Shown here piece by piece: positions 1 through 6,118 of a stretch of DNA of 8,177 nucleotides. The stretch spans positions 1 to 8,177 of the forward strand of contig DATLAN010000444.1 of NCBI GenBank assembly GCA_035527455.1. The letters run 5' to 3'. Within the stretch, counting starts at the first letter, position 1, and each line of letters starts with the position of its first letter. The notes under the pieces were generated by a model, which was given only the letters and a program-made list of their open reading frames with translations, had not been told where the DNA came from and ran no database searches. The stretch comes from DATLAN01 sp035527455 (GTDB lineage: Bacteria > Planctomycetota > Planctomycetia > Pirellulales > Thermoguttaceae). The translations under genes and the position numbers were made by a program.

Positions 1-1110
1 CGCCTCGCGCGGCGACCTGGCCCCTTCTTCGCCGAAGAGCAACGGCCGAATGTCCTTGCCGTCGATGATCCGATCGGCCGGTGCGGAGGTGCCAGCCAAC
101 TTGGCCAGCGTGGGCATCAGATCGAGCGTGCCGGCCAATTCGCGGCAAGTCGTTCCGGCGGGGATCTTGCCGGGCCACCGCATGATGCACGGCTCGCGCA
201 TGCCGCCTTCCCAGGTGCTGCCTTTGAAGCCTCGAAGCGGCGCGTTGCTGCCGCCGGGGCCGTTTTGCGCTCCGTTGTCGGAAGTGAAAATCACCAACGT
301 TCGCGAGTCGATGCCCAACTGCTCGATCGCGCCGAGGATTTCGCCGGTAGACCAGTCGATCTCTTCCACCGCGTCGCCGAAGGGGCCGTTGGCCGATTTT
401 CCCTTGAAACGCTCCGAGGCGTAAAGCGGAACGTGCGGAAAGGTGTGCGGCAGGTAAAGGAAGAACGGTTCGTCCTTGTGTGCGGTGATGAACTCGATCG
501 CCTCGGCCGTGTAACGCGGCGTGAGTTGCGATTGATCGGGCTCGGTCTCGATGACCTTCTCGTCCCGCATCAACGGCAGTGCCGGGTATTGCCACTGCGG
601 CTTCCAGTGGCCCATATCGTTGGAATAAGGGATCCCGAAATACGAATCGAAGCCCTGTCGGGTGGGCAGGAACTCCGGCTGATCGCCCAGGTGCCACTTG
701 CCGACGACGGCCGTGGCGTAGCCGCGAGCCTTGAGCACCTCGGCGATCGTGATCTCCTCGGGGTTCAACCCGCGATGGTTGCCCGGGAAGAGGACCCCGC
801 GGCCGGTCTCGTTCTGGTGCAGGCCGACTCGCTTGGGATAACAGCCGGTCATCAGCGAAGACCGCGACGGGCTGCAGACACCGCTGGTGACGTAGAAATC
901 CGTGAAGCGTCGCCCTTCGGCGGCCATGCGATCGAGGTTGGGCGTGCGATGCTTCTCGGAGCCGAAGGGCCCGATGTCGCCGTAGCCCAGGTCGTCGCAG
1001 TAGATGATCACGAAGTTCGGCGGGCGGTCGTCGGCCGAGACGGCAAACGAAAGGGAGGCCGTCGCCATCGTCATCAAAGCGAAAAGAAACGTCCGTCGGC
1101 CAGTGCTCAT
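1..1110 (-). CDS. Secreted sulfatase (arylsulfatase A-like), C-terminus outside window
   Basis: The minus frame is open from an ATG at 1110 to the window edge (370 residues, no stop), so roughly the last 80-130 residues of a normal sulfatase are missing. Residues 1-26 form an export signal with a twin-arginine-like start (GRRTFLF), so Tat export is possible. Mature motifs follow family order: metal-binding DD at 39-40; the nucleophile signature CSPSRSSLMTG at 79-89, where Cys79 would become formylglycine and Arg83 is kept; GKWHLG at 137-142; HTFPH at 222-226; TSDNG at 276-280; and Lys296. All expected catalytic residues are present, so it is probably active on sulfate esters in the periplasm or outside the cell, if a formylglycine-generating enzyme exists elsewhere. 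The substrate cannot be read from sequence. The start is supported by AAGGAG six bases upstream. It lies 90 bp downstream of the co-oriented oxidoreductase gene and has its own promoter candidate in that gap. Confidence 0.93.
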   Translation of the reverse strand, partial: MSTGRRTFLFALMTMATASLSFAVSADDRPPNFVIIYCDDLGYGDIGPFGSEKHRTPNLDRMAAEGRRFTDFYVTSGVCSPSRSSLMTGCYPKRVGLHQNETGRGVLFPGNHRGLNPEEITIAEVLKARGYATAVVGKWHLGDQPEFLPTRQGFDSYFGIPYSNDMGHWKPQWQYPALPLMRDEKVIETEPDQSQLTPRYTAEAIEFITAHKDEPFFLYLPHTFPHVPLYASERFKGKSANGPFGDAVEEIDWSTGEILGAIEQLGIDSRTLVIFTSDNGAQNGPGGSNAPLRGFKGSTWEGGMREPCIMRWPGKIPAGTTCRELAGTLDLMPTLAKLAGTSAPADRIIDGKDIRPLLFGEEGARSPREA

Positions 1111-1116
1111 GCGGGG

Positions 1117-1122
1117 CTCCTT
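1117..1122 (-). promoter_or_regulatory. Shine-Dalgarno site of the sulfatase gene
   Basis: On the minus strand AAGGAG ends six bases before the ATG at 1110. It is one of the clearest ribosome binding sites in the window and fixes the start that yields a complete signal peptide. Confidence 0.75.
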
Positions 1123-1158
1123 GATCTGAAGTTGGGAAGCGGTGCGGACGGTGACGCG

Positions 1159-1188
1159 ATTATATCAACCGGACACCGCAAAATCCAA
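1159..1188 (-). promoter_or_regulatory. Candidate sigma70-type promoter of the sulfatase gene
   Basis: The minus strand carries a perfect TATAAT at 1164-1159. Eighteen bases upstream is TTGGAT (1188-1183), a weak -35 matching three of six consensus bases. The -10 box is about 49 bases from the sulfatase ATG and lies in the gap after the oxidoreductase stop, so the sulfatase may be transcribed separately. A perfect -10 in GC-rich DNA is suggestive; the -35 is not strong. Confidence 0.4.
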
Positions 1189-1200
1189 CGGCCTCGTAAA

Positions 1201-2586
1201 TCAGTCCGAACTCGTCCGCCGCCGCAACCAGGCCCGGCATCGGGCGATCGTCCTGGACCGAAAGCAGCGGCGGGTCGCGGAGTACGCGTCGGCCAGCCGC
1301 ACGAGCAACTCGAAACGGCTCGGATGACAGGCCGTCACGCCGGCCAGGGCGGCAAACGACCGCTTTCGTGTCATCAACAGTACCAGCGGCGCGATCAACT
1401 CGTCGGCGTCTTCGGCTACGACCGTGGCGGCGACGATCCGCCCGGTGTGGCGATGGACGTCGACGGAAATGAAGCCTCGGCGACGACTCTCCGCGATGGC
1501 CTCGTTCCCCTCGCTCAGTTCGACGCGATAGGTATCGATCTCGATGCCGCGCGCGGCAGCTTCCTCGTTCGTGAGTCCGACTCGCGCCAGCATGGGATCC
1601 GTGTGGATGCAACGCGGGATGATCTCCCGGCGGAATTCCCTCTTGAGGCGCCCCATCGCGTTGCGGGCTGCCCATCGGCCGCTTGCCTCCGCGGCAGACA
1701 GACCGGCCCACTGGGAACCGCAGACTTCACCGGCGGAAAAAACCCGCCGATTGGTCGTCTGGAGCCAACGGCCCACGACGAGGCCCTCACGAGTACAAAC
1801 CACCCCGGCGGTCTCCAAACCCAATCCGGCAACGTTCGGCTGCCGCCGGCCGCAGAGCAAGACCCGGTCGACGAGCAGTTCTTGTTTGGCCCCGCCGCGC
1901 TCCATCACCAGGCCGTACAGGTTGCCGGTCGTCTCGATCCGGAGTTCGTCGCGAGAGAGTTTCAGTCGCACGCCGTCTCGCTCCAATTGGTCTCGGATCA
2001 CAGCGACCGCCTCCCGATCCTCCCCGGGCAAAATGGTTCCGTGGCGGCCGATCAGGTAGACCTCGCTGCCGGAGCGGCAGAAGAACTGGGCCCATTGGCA
2101 CGCGCTGGGACCCGAGCCGATCACGGCCAGCCGGCGAGGCACCTCGGTCAGATCGGTCAGTGTTTCCGGCCGCAGGCAGTCACTCCGATCGGCTCCGTCG
2201 ATATCGGCGGGCGCGGCCGTCGTGCCGGTGGCGATCAAGGCATGGCGGAAATGGATCTCACGGTCGCCCAGCGTGATCGTCCGGGGTCCGGAGAAAACGG
2301 CCGCACCGTGCAATACGTCGATTCCCGAGGTGTCCGGCGGCTTCCCGGGGCCGGTCAAGCCAAAACGGGTTCGAGCCCGGCGGATCTGCTCGACCAGCGA
2401 TGTCGGCTCTCGCGGCGGCTCCGGCGGTGGTGGATCGCCGAGGGGGGGCAACACCATCGCAACACGGACTCCCCGTCGTGCGGCTTCCCGCGCGCCGGCA
2501 ATCCCGGCCGGTCCGCCCCCGATCACCACCAAGCGATAGCAGTCCATCGTTGACGGTCGCGTTGCCGGCAAGTCGTCCGAACCCAC
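1201..2586 (-). CDS. NAD(P)/FAD-dependent disulfide-reductase-fold oxidoreductase lacking the redox cysteines
   Basis: This 461-residue protein has the two-dinucleotide-fold plus dimerization-domain layout of lipoamide dehydrogenase, mercuric reductase and SthA transhydrogenase. Seen: FAD-binding GGGPAG at 23-28, ALIATGTTA at 116-124, NAD(P)-binding GSGPSA at 157-162, an AGEV motif at 285-288 in place of the usual A-x-G-D, and a C-terminal dimer domain from about 325 ending with His421-Pro422 and Glu426, matching the family His-Glu pair. The segment that should hold CxxxxC (about 49-62) is instead proline-rich without cysteine, and the acidic residue normally ending the second strand is Leu46. 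It is therefore not a normal disulfide reductase; substrate and reaction are unknown. The GTG start at 2586 is preferred because GGGAGG lies eight bases upstream; an ATG at 2547 (residue 14) also precedes the fold but has no ribosome site. Probably cytoplasmic. Confidence 0.88.
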   Translation of the reverse strand: MGSDDLPATRPSTMDCYRLVVIGGGPAGIAGAREAARRGVRVAMVLPPLGDPPPPEPPREPTSLVEQIRRARTRFGLTGPGKPPDTSGIDVLHGAAVFSGPRTITLGDREIHFRHALIATGTTAAPADIDGADRSDCLRPETLTDLTEVPRRLAVIGSGPSACQWAQFFCRSGSEVYLIGRHGTILPGEDREAVAVIRDQLERDGVRLKLSRDELRIETTGNLYGLVMERGGAKQELLVDRVLLCGRRQPNVAGLGLETAGVVCTREGLVVGRWLQTTNRRVFSAGEVCGSQWAGLSAAEASGRWAARNAMGRLKREFRREIIPRCIHTDPMLARVGLTNEEAAARGIEIDTYRVELSEGNEAIAESRRRGFISVDVHRHTGRIVAATVVAEDADELIAPLVLLMTRKRSFAALAGVTACHPSRFELLVRLADAYSATRRCFRSRTIARCRAWLRRRTSSD

Positions 2587-2594
2587 GGTGACGT

Positions 2595-2600
2595 CCTCCC
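2595..2600 (-). promoter_or_regulatory. Ribosome binding site favouring the GTG start of the oxidoreductase
   Basis: GGGAGG on the minus strand lies eight bases before the GTG at 2586. The downstream in-frame ATG at 2547 has no comparable purine-rich sequence, so this site decides the start choice. Confidence 0.6.
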
Positions 2601-3099
2601 GCCCCTGGTTTCCCGAAGGCGTCCTACTTTCGATCGCCGGTATCCTATTCCTTTCCTTCGGAGTCGCTTCAGTGTAATGGAATCGTTACTTCTCAGGTAG
2701 AGAGGCGCCCCTATCGAGGGGTTGTCCGCGTCGCCAAGACGCAAGAGGGCTTGGCTTGTAACGGTCCGGCAGCGGAGTGCTCTGGGGTTTGCAGAACCTT
2801 CCCGAGGCCAAGTCCTTTGGCCGCCGTACGAAGCCGATTTTCTTTCCTGATCGATACAGCCGGACCCCCAAAGGCCGCTGCGTCTGCTTCGACCGACATT
2901 ACCGGTGGATTTCCATTAACTGGCGTCTCCGGCTTTCCGACACCATCTCAGTGAGGATTTCCGAAGCCGCGCCGTGGTAGCGCGAGTGGACGCCCCAACC
3001 GCTCACTCCGGACGCGGCTATTACCGCTGCCCGTTCTGTCCAACACTGCCCCGATGCCCCGGGCCGAGTTCGGTCGGCATCATTGCTGCCCTTTGACTT
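2601..3099. other. Divergent intergenic region with small hairpins, no convincing gene
   Basis: The stretch between the oxidoreductase and the porin contains only short overlapping frames without recognisable protein features. It holds three perfect small inverted repeats: CCCCT/AGGGG (2708-2721), GCGTC/GACGC (2728-2742) and GGCCAA/TTGGCC (2806-2822). The first two are tandem, six bases apart. I found no strong -10/-35 pair on either strand; promoters for both genes presumably lie here. I could not match the region to tRNA, 6S, SRP RNA, RNase P or tmRNA signatures. Confidence 0.5.
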
Positions 3100-3105
3100 G
3101 AGGAG
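3100..3105 (+). promoter_or_regulatory. Shine-Dalgarno site of the porin gene
   Basis: GAGGAG lies nine bases before the ATG at 3115. That ATG begins a clean signal peptide, which supports the start. Confidence 0.7.
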
Positions 3106-3114
3106 TCTGCGCTC

Positions 3115-4506
3115 ATGAAAGCCGTGAAGTTGTTGTTGGGAGTTGCGTTTCTGGGGGCCTGCGTGGTCGGCGCTTCGGCCCAAAACCCGTCCCAACCTAC
3201 GCTCGCCTCGCCGGAACTGTCCGACTATTACTATCTGACCCAGGCGGAGCCGTCGGAGGACGTACCGGCCGACGCACCGCTGCCCCCGGAAATCGCCGAG
3301 GAAGAGCCCTTCTACGGAGGCGGCTGCCAAGAAGAATGCGGCGGATGTTCGGCCAAGGGTGGGCTTCTTTGCGGATGCCCGACCGACAAGCCCTGGACAC
3401 TGCCGCAGCCGTGCTTCTTGAAGCAACGAGGGATCACGATGGGCGGCTGGCTCCAGCAGGGGATCACCTTCAACGAGCACAGTCCCCCCAGTGGTTTCAA
3501 CGCCACGGTCGGCACCAACGACTGGGACTCCGAATACCAGATGAATCAACTCTGGATGTACTTCGTCCGCCCGGTCCAGAGGGGACACGGTTTGGACATC
3601 GGCGGCCGCGTCGACATGATCTACGGTACCGATTGGCGGTTCGGGATCAACCAGGGACTCGAAGACCGCATCAACAGCCTGGGCAACTCCTACGGGCTGG
3701 TAATCCCGCAGGCGTACGTGGAAATCGCCCTGAACCGCTGGTCCGTCAAGCTGGGGCATTTCGCCGGCATCCTCGATTACGAAGCCGTGCCCGCCGTGGC
3801 CAACCCGTTCTACTCCCATTCGCTCTGCTACGCCTTCACGGTGCCGCAGCTCGTCACGGGCGTGCTGGCCGATTACCAGGCGTCGGACCGCCTGTCGTTC
3901 CAGGGCGGCGTCCATCGGGGATGGATGAAGTTCGAGGACAACAACGACCGCATGGACGTGATGGCCGGGTTCAAGTTGAACAGTTCCGACAAACGCACCT
4001 CGCTGGCTTATGCCATTTCCAGCGGCCCTCAGGATGCCGCCGGCGATAACGACCGGTTCGTCCATTCGCTCGTGTTGCAGCGTCAGGTCACCGACCGGCT
4101 GAAGTACATCCTCGTGCAGAACCTGGGCTCCGAGAACAACAGCGGTCCGCAAGGCCAGGACGCCGAGTGGTACGGGATCAACCAGTACTTCCTCTACGCG
4201 ATCAACCCGTGCTGGTCGGCCAACCTGCGTTTCGAGTGGCTGCGCGACGACGACGGCGTGATCGTCCACGGTCCGCCCGCGGCGGCGGGTATCCGCGCGT
4301 GGCCGGGCGAAGGTTACGCGGGAGACTTCTACGAAGTAACCGCCGGATTGAGCTGGAGGCCTTCGGCGAACCTGGTCGTCCGGCCCGAATGCCGTTGGGA
4401 CTGGTACGACGGTCAGGCCAGTTCCGGAGCGCTTGCCCTTCCGTTCAACGACGGCGCGAGCGATAGTCAGTTCACCTTCGGTGTCGACGCGATCCTGACG
4501 TACTAG
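3115..4506 (+). CDS. Outer-membrane beta-barrel porin, BBP2/OmpL-like
   Basis: This 463-residue protein starts with a signal peptide (1-22, likely cleavage after ASA). Next comes a low-complexity acidic and proline-rich linker (about 30-66), a short cysteine cluster (Cys71, 75, 78, 86, 88, 100), and from about 105 an alternating aromatic/polar beta-strand pattern to a terminal tyrosine (FGVDAILTY), the usual end of an outer-membrane barrel recognised by the BAM machinery. Strands such as GRVDMIYGTDWRFG, AYVEIALNRWSVKLGHFAG and LRFEWLRDDDGV fit the planctomycete family 'putative beta-barrel porin-2, OmpL-like'. That name is recalled from family knowledge and not searched. Likely role: passive diffusion of small solutes through the outer membrane. 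LGAC at 13-16 also loosely resembles a lipobox, so lipoprotein processing is a weaker alternative. The gene is divergent from the oxidoreductase and convergent with the downstream sulfatase-like gene. Confidence 0.85.
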   Translation: MKAVKLLLGVAFLGACVVGASAQNPSQPTLASPELSDYYYLTQAEPSEDVPADAPLPPEIAEEEPFYGGGCQEECGGCSAKGGLLCGCPTDKPWTLPQPCFLKQRGITMGGWLQQGITFNEHSPPSGFNATVGTNDWDSEYQMNQLWMYFVRPVQRGHGLDIGGRVDMIYGTDWRFGINQGLEDRINSLGNSYGLVIPQAYVEIALNRWSVKLGHFAGILDYEAVPAVANPFYSHSLCYAFTVPQLVTGVLADYQASDRLSFQGGVHRGWMKFEDNNDRMDVMAGFKLNSSDKRTSLAYAISSGPQDAAGDNDRFVHSLVLQRQVTDRLKYILVQNLGSENNSGPQGQDAEWYGINQYFLYAINPCWSANLRFEWLRDDDGVIVHGPPAAAGIRAWPGEGYAGDFYEVTAGLSWRPSANLVVRPECRWDWYDGQASSGALALPFNDGASDSQFTFGVDAILTY

Positions 4507-4511
4507 CCGGT

Positions 4512-5729
4512 TTACTCCAGCCCGCTGAGCAGCGCCCCGCTCAGCGGCGGTAATTCGGCAACGCGGCAGGACCGGATGGCTTGTTCGTACCGGGTCAGCT
4601 CGTCCAGCAGACCTTCGAGCACGTCCCGGCAGCGGTCGGCCACGTTGTTGACTTCCCAGCGGTCGTCGGGCTTGACGAACAACTCCGGCCGGGCCGCCGC
4701 GCGAAGGTGCCAGGCCGGCGTGCGGATTGCCCGCTCGGTACCCTCGCCCACCACGCACAGCCGGTCGCGCGGCCGCGGGCCTTGCCGGCGGACGATCGGC
4801 ATCAGGCTGGCGGCGGTGGGCGAGGGTGGCAGGTCGCCCACGCCGCAACACTCCAAGAGCGTCGCCCAAAGATCGGCCGGCTCGACCAACGCACCGCTTC
4901 GTCCGGCTTCACCCAACCCATCAGGAAACCGAAGCATCAAAGGCACCTGCACCAACTCGCCGTAGAGGGCCTCGTCGCAAGGGCCCACCCGGCGGTGCTC
5001 GCCCAGAGGGAATCCCCGCGAAGACGTCAGCGCCAGCACGGTCTGCCGCCCGAGCGGATCGTCGTCGCAGAACTCCGTCAGCGCTCCCAGGCACGTATCC
5101 AACAAGGAGACTTGCCCGGCGTATGATTGCGCGACGCCGAGCAGCCGGTCGGGATCGTGATCTTCGGCGAGCATTCCCTCGGGCACGTGGGCCGATTCGG
5201 GAGGCGGCGGATCGCCCTCTTCCCAATAGGCGCGGCGAAACTCCAGCGGCGCGTCCCAGGTGGTCCCCAAACCGGCCAGGTGACACCACAACAGGAACGG
5301 TTCCCGGGCCGATTGCAGCCAATCGAGGATCTGGACGAAGCACTGTGCCAGATGCGTCTGCTCGATTTCTTCCGCGCTGCGGGGTTCCCAGGGCGGGTCG
5401 ATTTCAATCAACTCGTCGAAATCCACCGCGCCCGGATGACGGGCCACGAGCTGCTCGTCGGTCAGCAGAGCGGAGTGGATTCCCTTGTCGCGCAACAGCG
5501 CGGCCAGCGACCGGGCCCCTTCGGAAGGCTCGGGCGAACCGGCGGCGTGCCAGCCCTGCCAATACGACTGGTAGAGTCGCTCCAGGCGAGGCGAATCGAT
5601 CAAGGCCTGGTCGCATACGAACGCCTGGCCAGCCAGCCGATCCACAGCGGGCGTTTCGATCCACGAATTTCCGTAGGCCCCCAGGTGGCCGACGTGCAAC
5701 CGATCGACGACAAGACAGATGGCGTTCAT
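4512..5729 (-). CDS. Sulfatase-superfamily protein with degenerate active site (probable pseudoenzyme)
   Basis: This 405-residue protein follows the sulfatase/alkaline-phosphatase fold end to end: N-terminal strand ICLVVDRLHVGHLGAYG (4-20), TPAVDRLA (26-33), core strand VLALTSSRGFPLGEH (231-245), VPLMLRFPDG (262-271), DLWATLLECCGV (286-297) and a C-terminal LFVKPDDRWEVNNVAD (350-365) like the family's 'LYDL..D..E..NLA' end. Catalytic positions are altered. The paired metal aspartates are Asp9-Arg10. The nucleophile signature C/S-x-P-S-R is replaced by IDSPRLERLYQSYWQG (44-59), with no cysteine at the expected position. The metal-binding D-N/H near 237 is Ser237-Arg238. No GKWH-like lysine segment is visible. 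There is no signal peptide, so it is probably cytoplasmic. It may bind or regulate rather than hydrolyse; no function is assigned. The ATG at 5729 lacks a clear ribosome site. Its 3' end contains a strong hairpin next to the porin stop. Confidence 0.82.
   Translation of the reverse strand: MNAICLVVDRLHVGHLGAYGNSWIETPAVDRLAGQAFVCDQALIDSPRLERLYQSYWQGWHAAGSPEPSEGARSLAALLRDKGIHSALLTDEQLVARHPGAVDFDELIEIDPPWEPRSAEEIEQTHLAQCFVQILDWLQSAREPFLLWCHLAGLGTTWDAPLEFRRAYWEEGDPPPPESAHVPEGMLAEDHDPDRLLGVAQSYAGQVSLLDTCLGALTEFCDDDPLGRQTVLALTSSRGFPLGEHRRVGPCDEALYGELVQVPLMLRFPDGLGEAGRSGALVEPADLWATLLECCGVGDLPPSPTAASLMPIVRRQGPRPRDRLCVVGEGTERAIRTPAWHLRAAARPELFVKPDDRWEVNNVADRCRDVLEGLLDELTRYEQAIRSCRVAELPPLSGALLSGLE
4522..4547. 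terminator. Perfect 9-bp-stem hairpin between convergent genes
   Basis: CCGCTGAGC (4522-4530) and GCTCAGCGG (4539-4547) are exact reverse complements around an 8-base loop. The hairpin starts 15 bases after the porin stop and lies inside the last codons of the opposing sulfatase-like gene, where it encodes the PLSGALLSG tail. No T-tract follows on either strand, so it is not a textbook intrinsic terminator. It could end porin transcription with a factor or stabilise the mRNA 3' end. Confidence 0.5.
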
Positions 5730-5735
5730 GTCGAG

Positions 5736-5741
5736 ATTGTA
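5736..5741 (-). promoter_or_regulatory. Candidate -10 box directly upstream of the sulfatase-like ATG
   Basis: TACAAT on the minus strand ends six bases before the ATG at 5729. At that spacing transcription would begin at or next to the start codon, giving a leaderless mRNA, which fits the absence of a ribosome site. No good -35 is visible, and the nearby repeat element begins about 25 bases further upstream. Confidence 0.3.
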
Positions 5742-5765
5742 GCCGACGGGACGTTGAGGGCGGAA

Positions 5766-5984
5766 GGGGGGGAGTTTTCAGTTGTCAGTTTTCAGTTGTC
5801 AGTTGTCGGTTGTCAGTGAACAGTGAGGATGCGCGGGAATTCCGGACCCTGTCTGGGCAGTTGCACTGGTACGCTTTCCGCGCTGGCGCCGAGCTTAGCC
5901 GAAAGCGTACCACCGGCGAACAGTGTGTCCCTATGCAAAAACTGAAAACTGAAAACTGACAACTGAAAACTGACAACTCCCCTC
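5766..5984. repeat. Composite inverted-repeat element with terminal heptad arrays (MITE-like)
   Basis: The left arm (5774-5815) is six head-to-tail copies of a 7-base unit GTTKTCR, then a diverged GTGAACA (5816-5822). The right arm (5943-5977) is five copies of the complementary unit TGAMAAC, preceded by a degenerate copy (5936-5942). Both outer ends abut a G-run (GGGGAGTT on the left, its complement AACTCCCC on the right), so the arms form an imperfect terminal inverted repeat of about 45 bp. The roughly 120-bp core has a 12-bp inverted repeat but no gene. Open frames across the arms are low-complexity serine/phenylalanine/glutamine strings and are not genes. The layout suggests a small non-autonomous mobile or hairpin-forming element between two minus-strand genes. 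Confidence 0.75.
5867..5912. repeat. 12-bp inverted repeat in the core of the heptad element
   Basis: TGGTACGCTTTC (5867-5878) is exactly complementary to GAAAGCGTACCA (5901-5912) across a 22-base loop. The loop contains the palindrome GGCGCC flanked by GCT/AGC, so the stem can be extended with an internal bulge. An 8-base direct repeat GAACAGTG flanks this core at 5818-5825 and 5918-5925. Confidence 0.7.
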
Positions 5985-6006
5985 TCCGGCCGGCGCGCTG
6001 CACGCG

Positions 6007-6111
6007 CTAGAGGGCCCGGTCGACGAAACGCCATCCGTCCATGGCGCCTTGGCAGAGAAGCCGGAACATCCGCCGGCCTTCGCGCCCTTCGACCTTGATC
6101 CGCGGGAGCAT
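6007..6111 (-). CDS. Possible 34-codon small ORF after the GT26 gene
   Basis: A short minus-strand frame begins with ATG seven bases after the GT26 stop and ends at TAG (6009-6007). About 28 of 33 third positions are G or C, as in the neighbouring real genes, and the product (MLPRIKVEGREGRRMFRLL at the start, ending DGWRFVDRAL) has a normal amino-acid mix. There is no clear ribosome site and I do not recognise the sequence. The same frame is open upstream, overlapping the GT26 tail, to a stop about 45 bases before the ATG. It could therefore be an out-of-frame C-terminal extension of the GT26 protein, a gene remnant beside the repeat element, or chance. Confidence 0.3.
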   Translation of the reverse strand: MLPRIKVEGREGRRMFRLLCQGAMDGWRFVDRAL

Positions 6112-6118
6112 CAGCGGA

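Noticed and set aside
265..2553. 762-codon plus-strand open frame opposite the sulfatase and oxidoreductase
   Set aside because: It runs antisense across two genes with complete family motifs and has no recognisable domain; high GC at third positions removes stops from this antisense frame.
3154..3165. Lipobox (LGAC) making the porin an outer-membrane lipoprotein
   Set aside because: The cysteine is inside the hydrophobic core after only 15 residues, glycine at -2 is unusual, and a standard ASA cleavage site follows at 20-22.
2899..4869. 656-codon minus-strand open frame opposite the porin
   Set aside because: The porin frame has a signal peptide, ribosome site and barrel pattern; the antisense product is arginine/valine-rich without domains and runs into the convergent gene.
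4727..5959. 410-codon plus-strand frame rich in Arg/Pro/Ala
   Set aside because: It lies opposite the sulfatase-like gene and ends in the heptad repeat, producing a low-complexity Ser/Phe/Val/Gln tail typical of spurious translation of such repeats.
5774..5977. CRISPR array in the heptad-repeat region
   Set aside because: Units are 7 bases, head-to-tail without spacers, and the two arrays are in opposite orientation.
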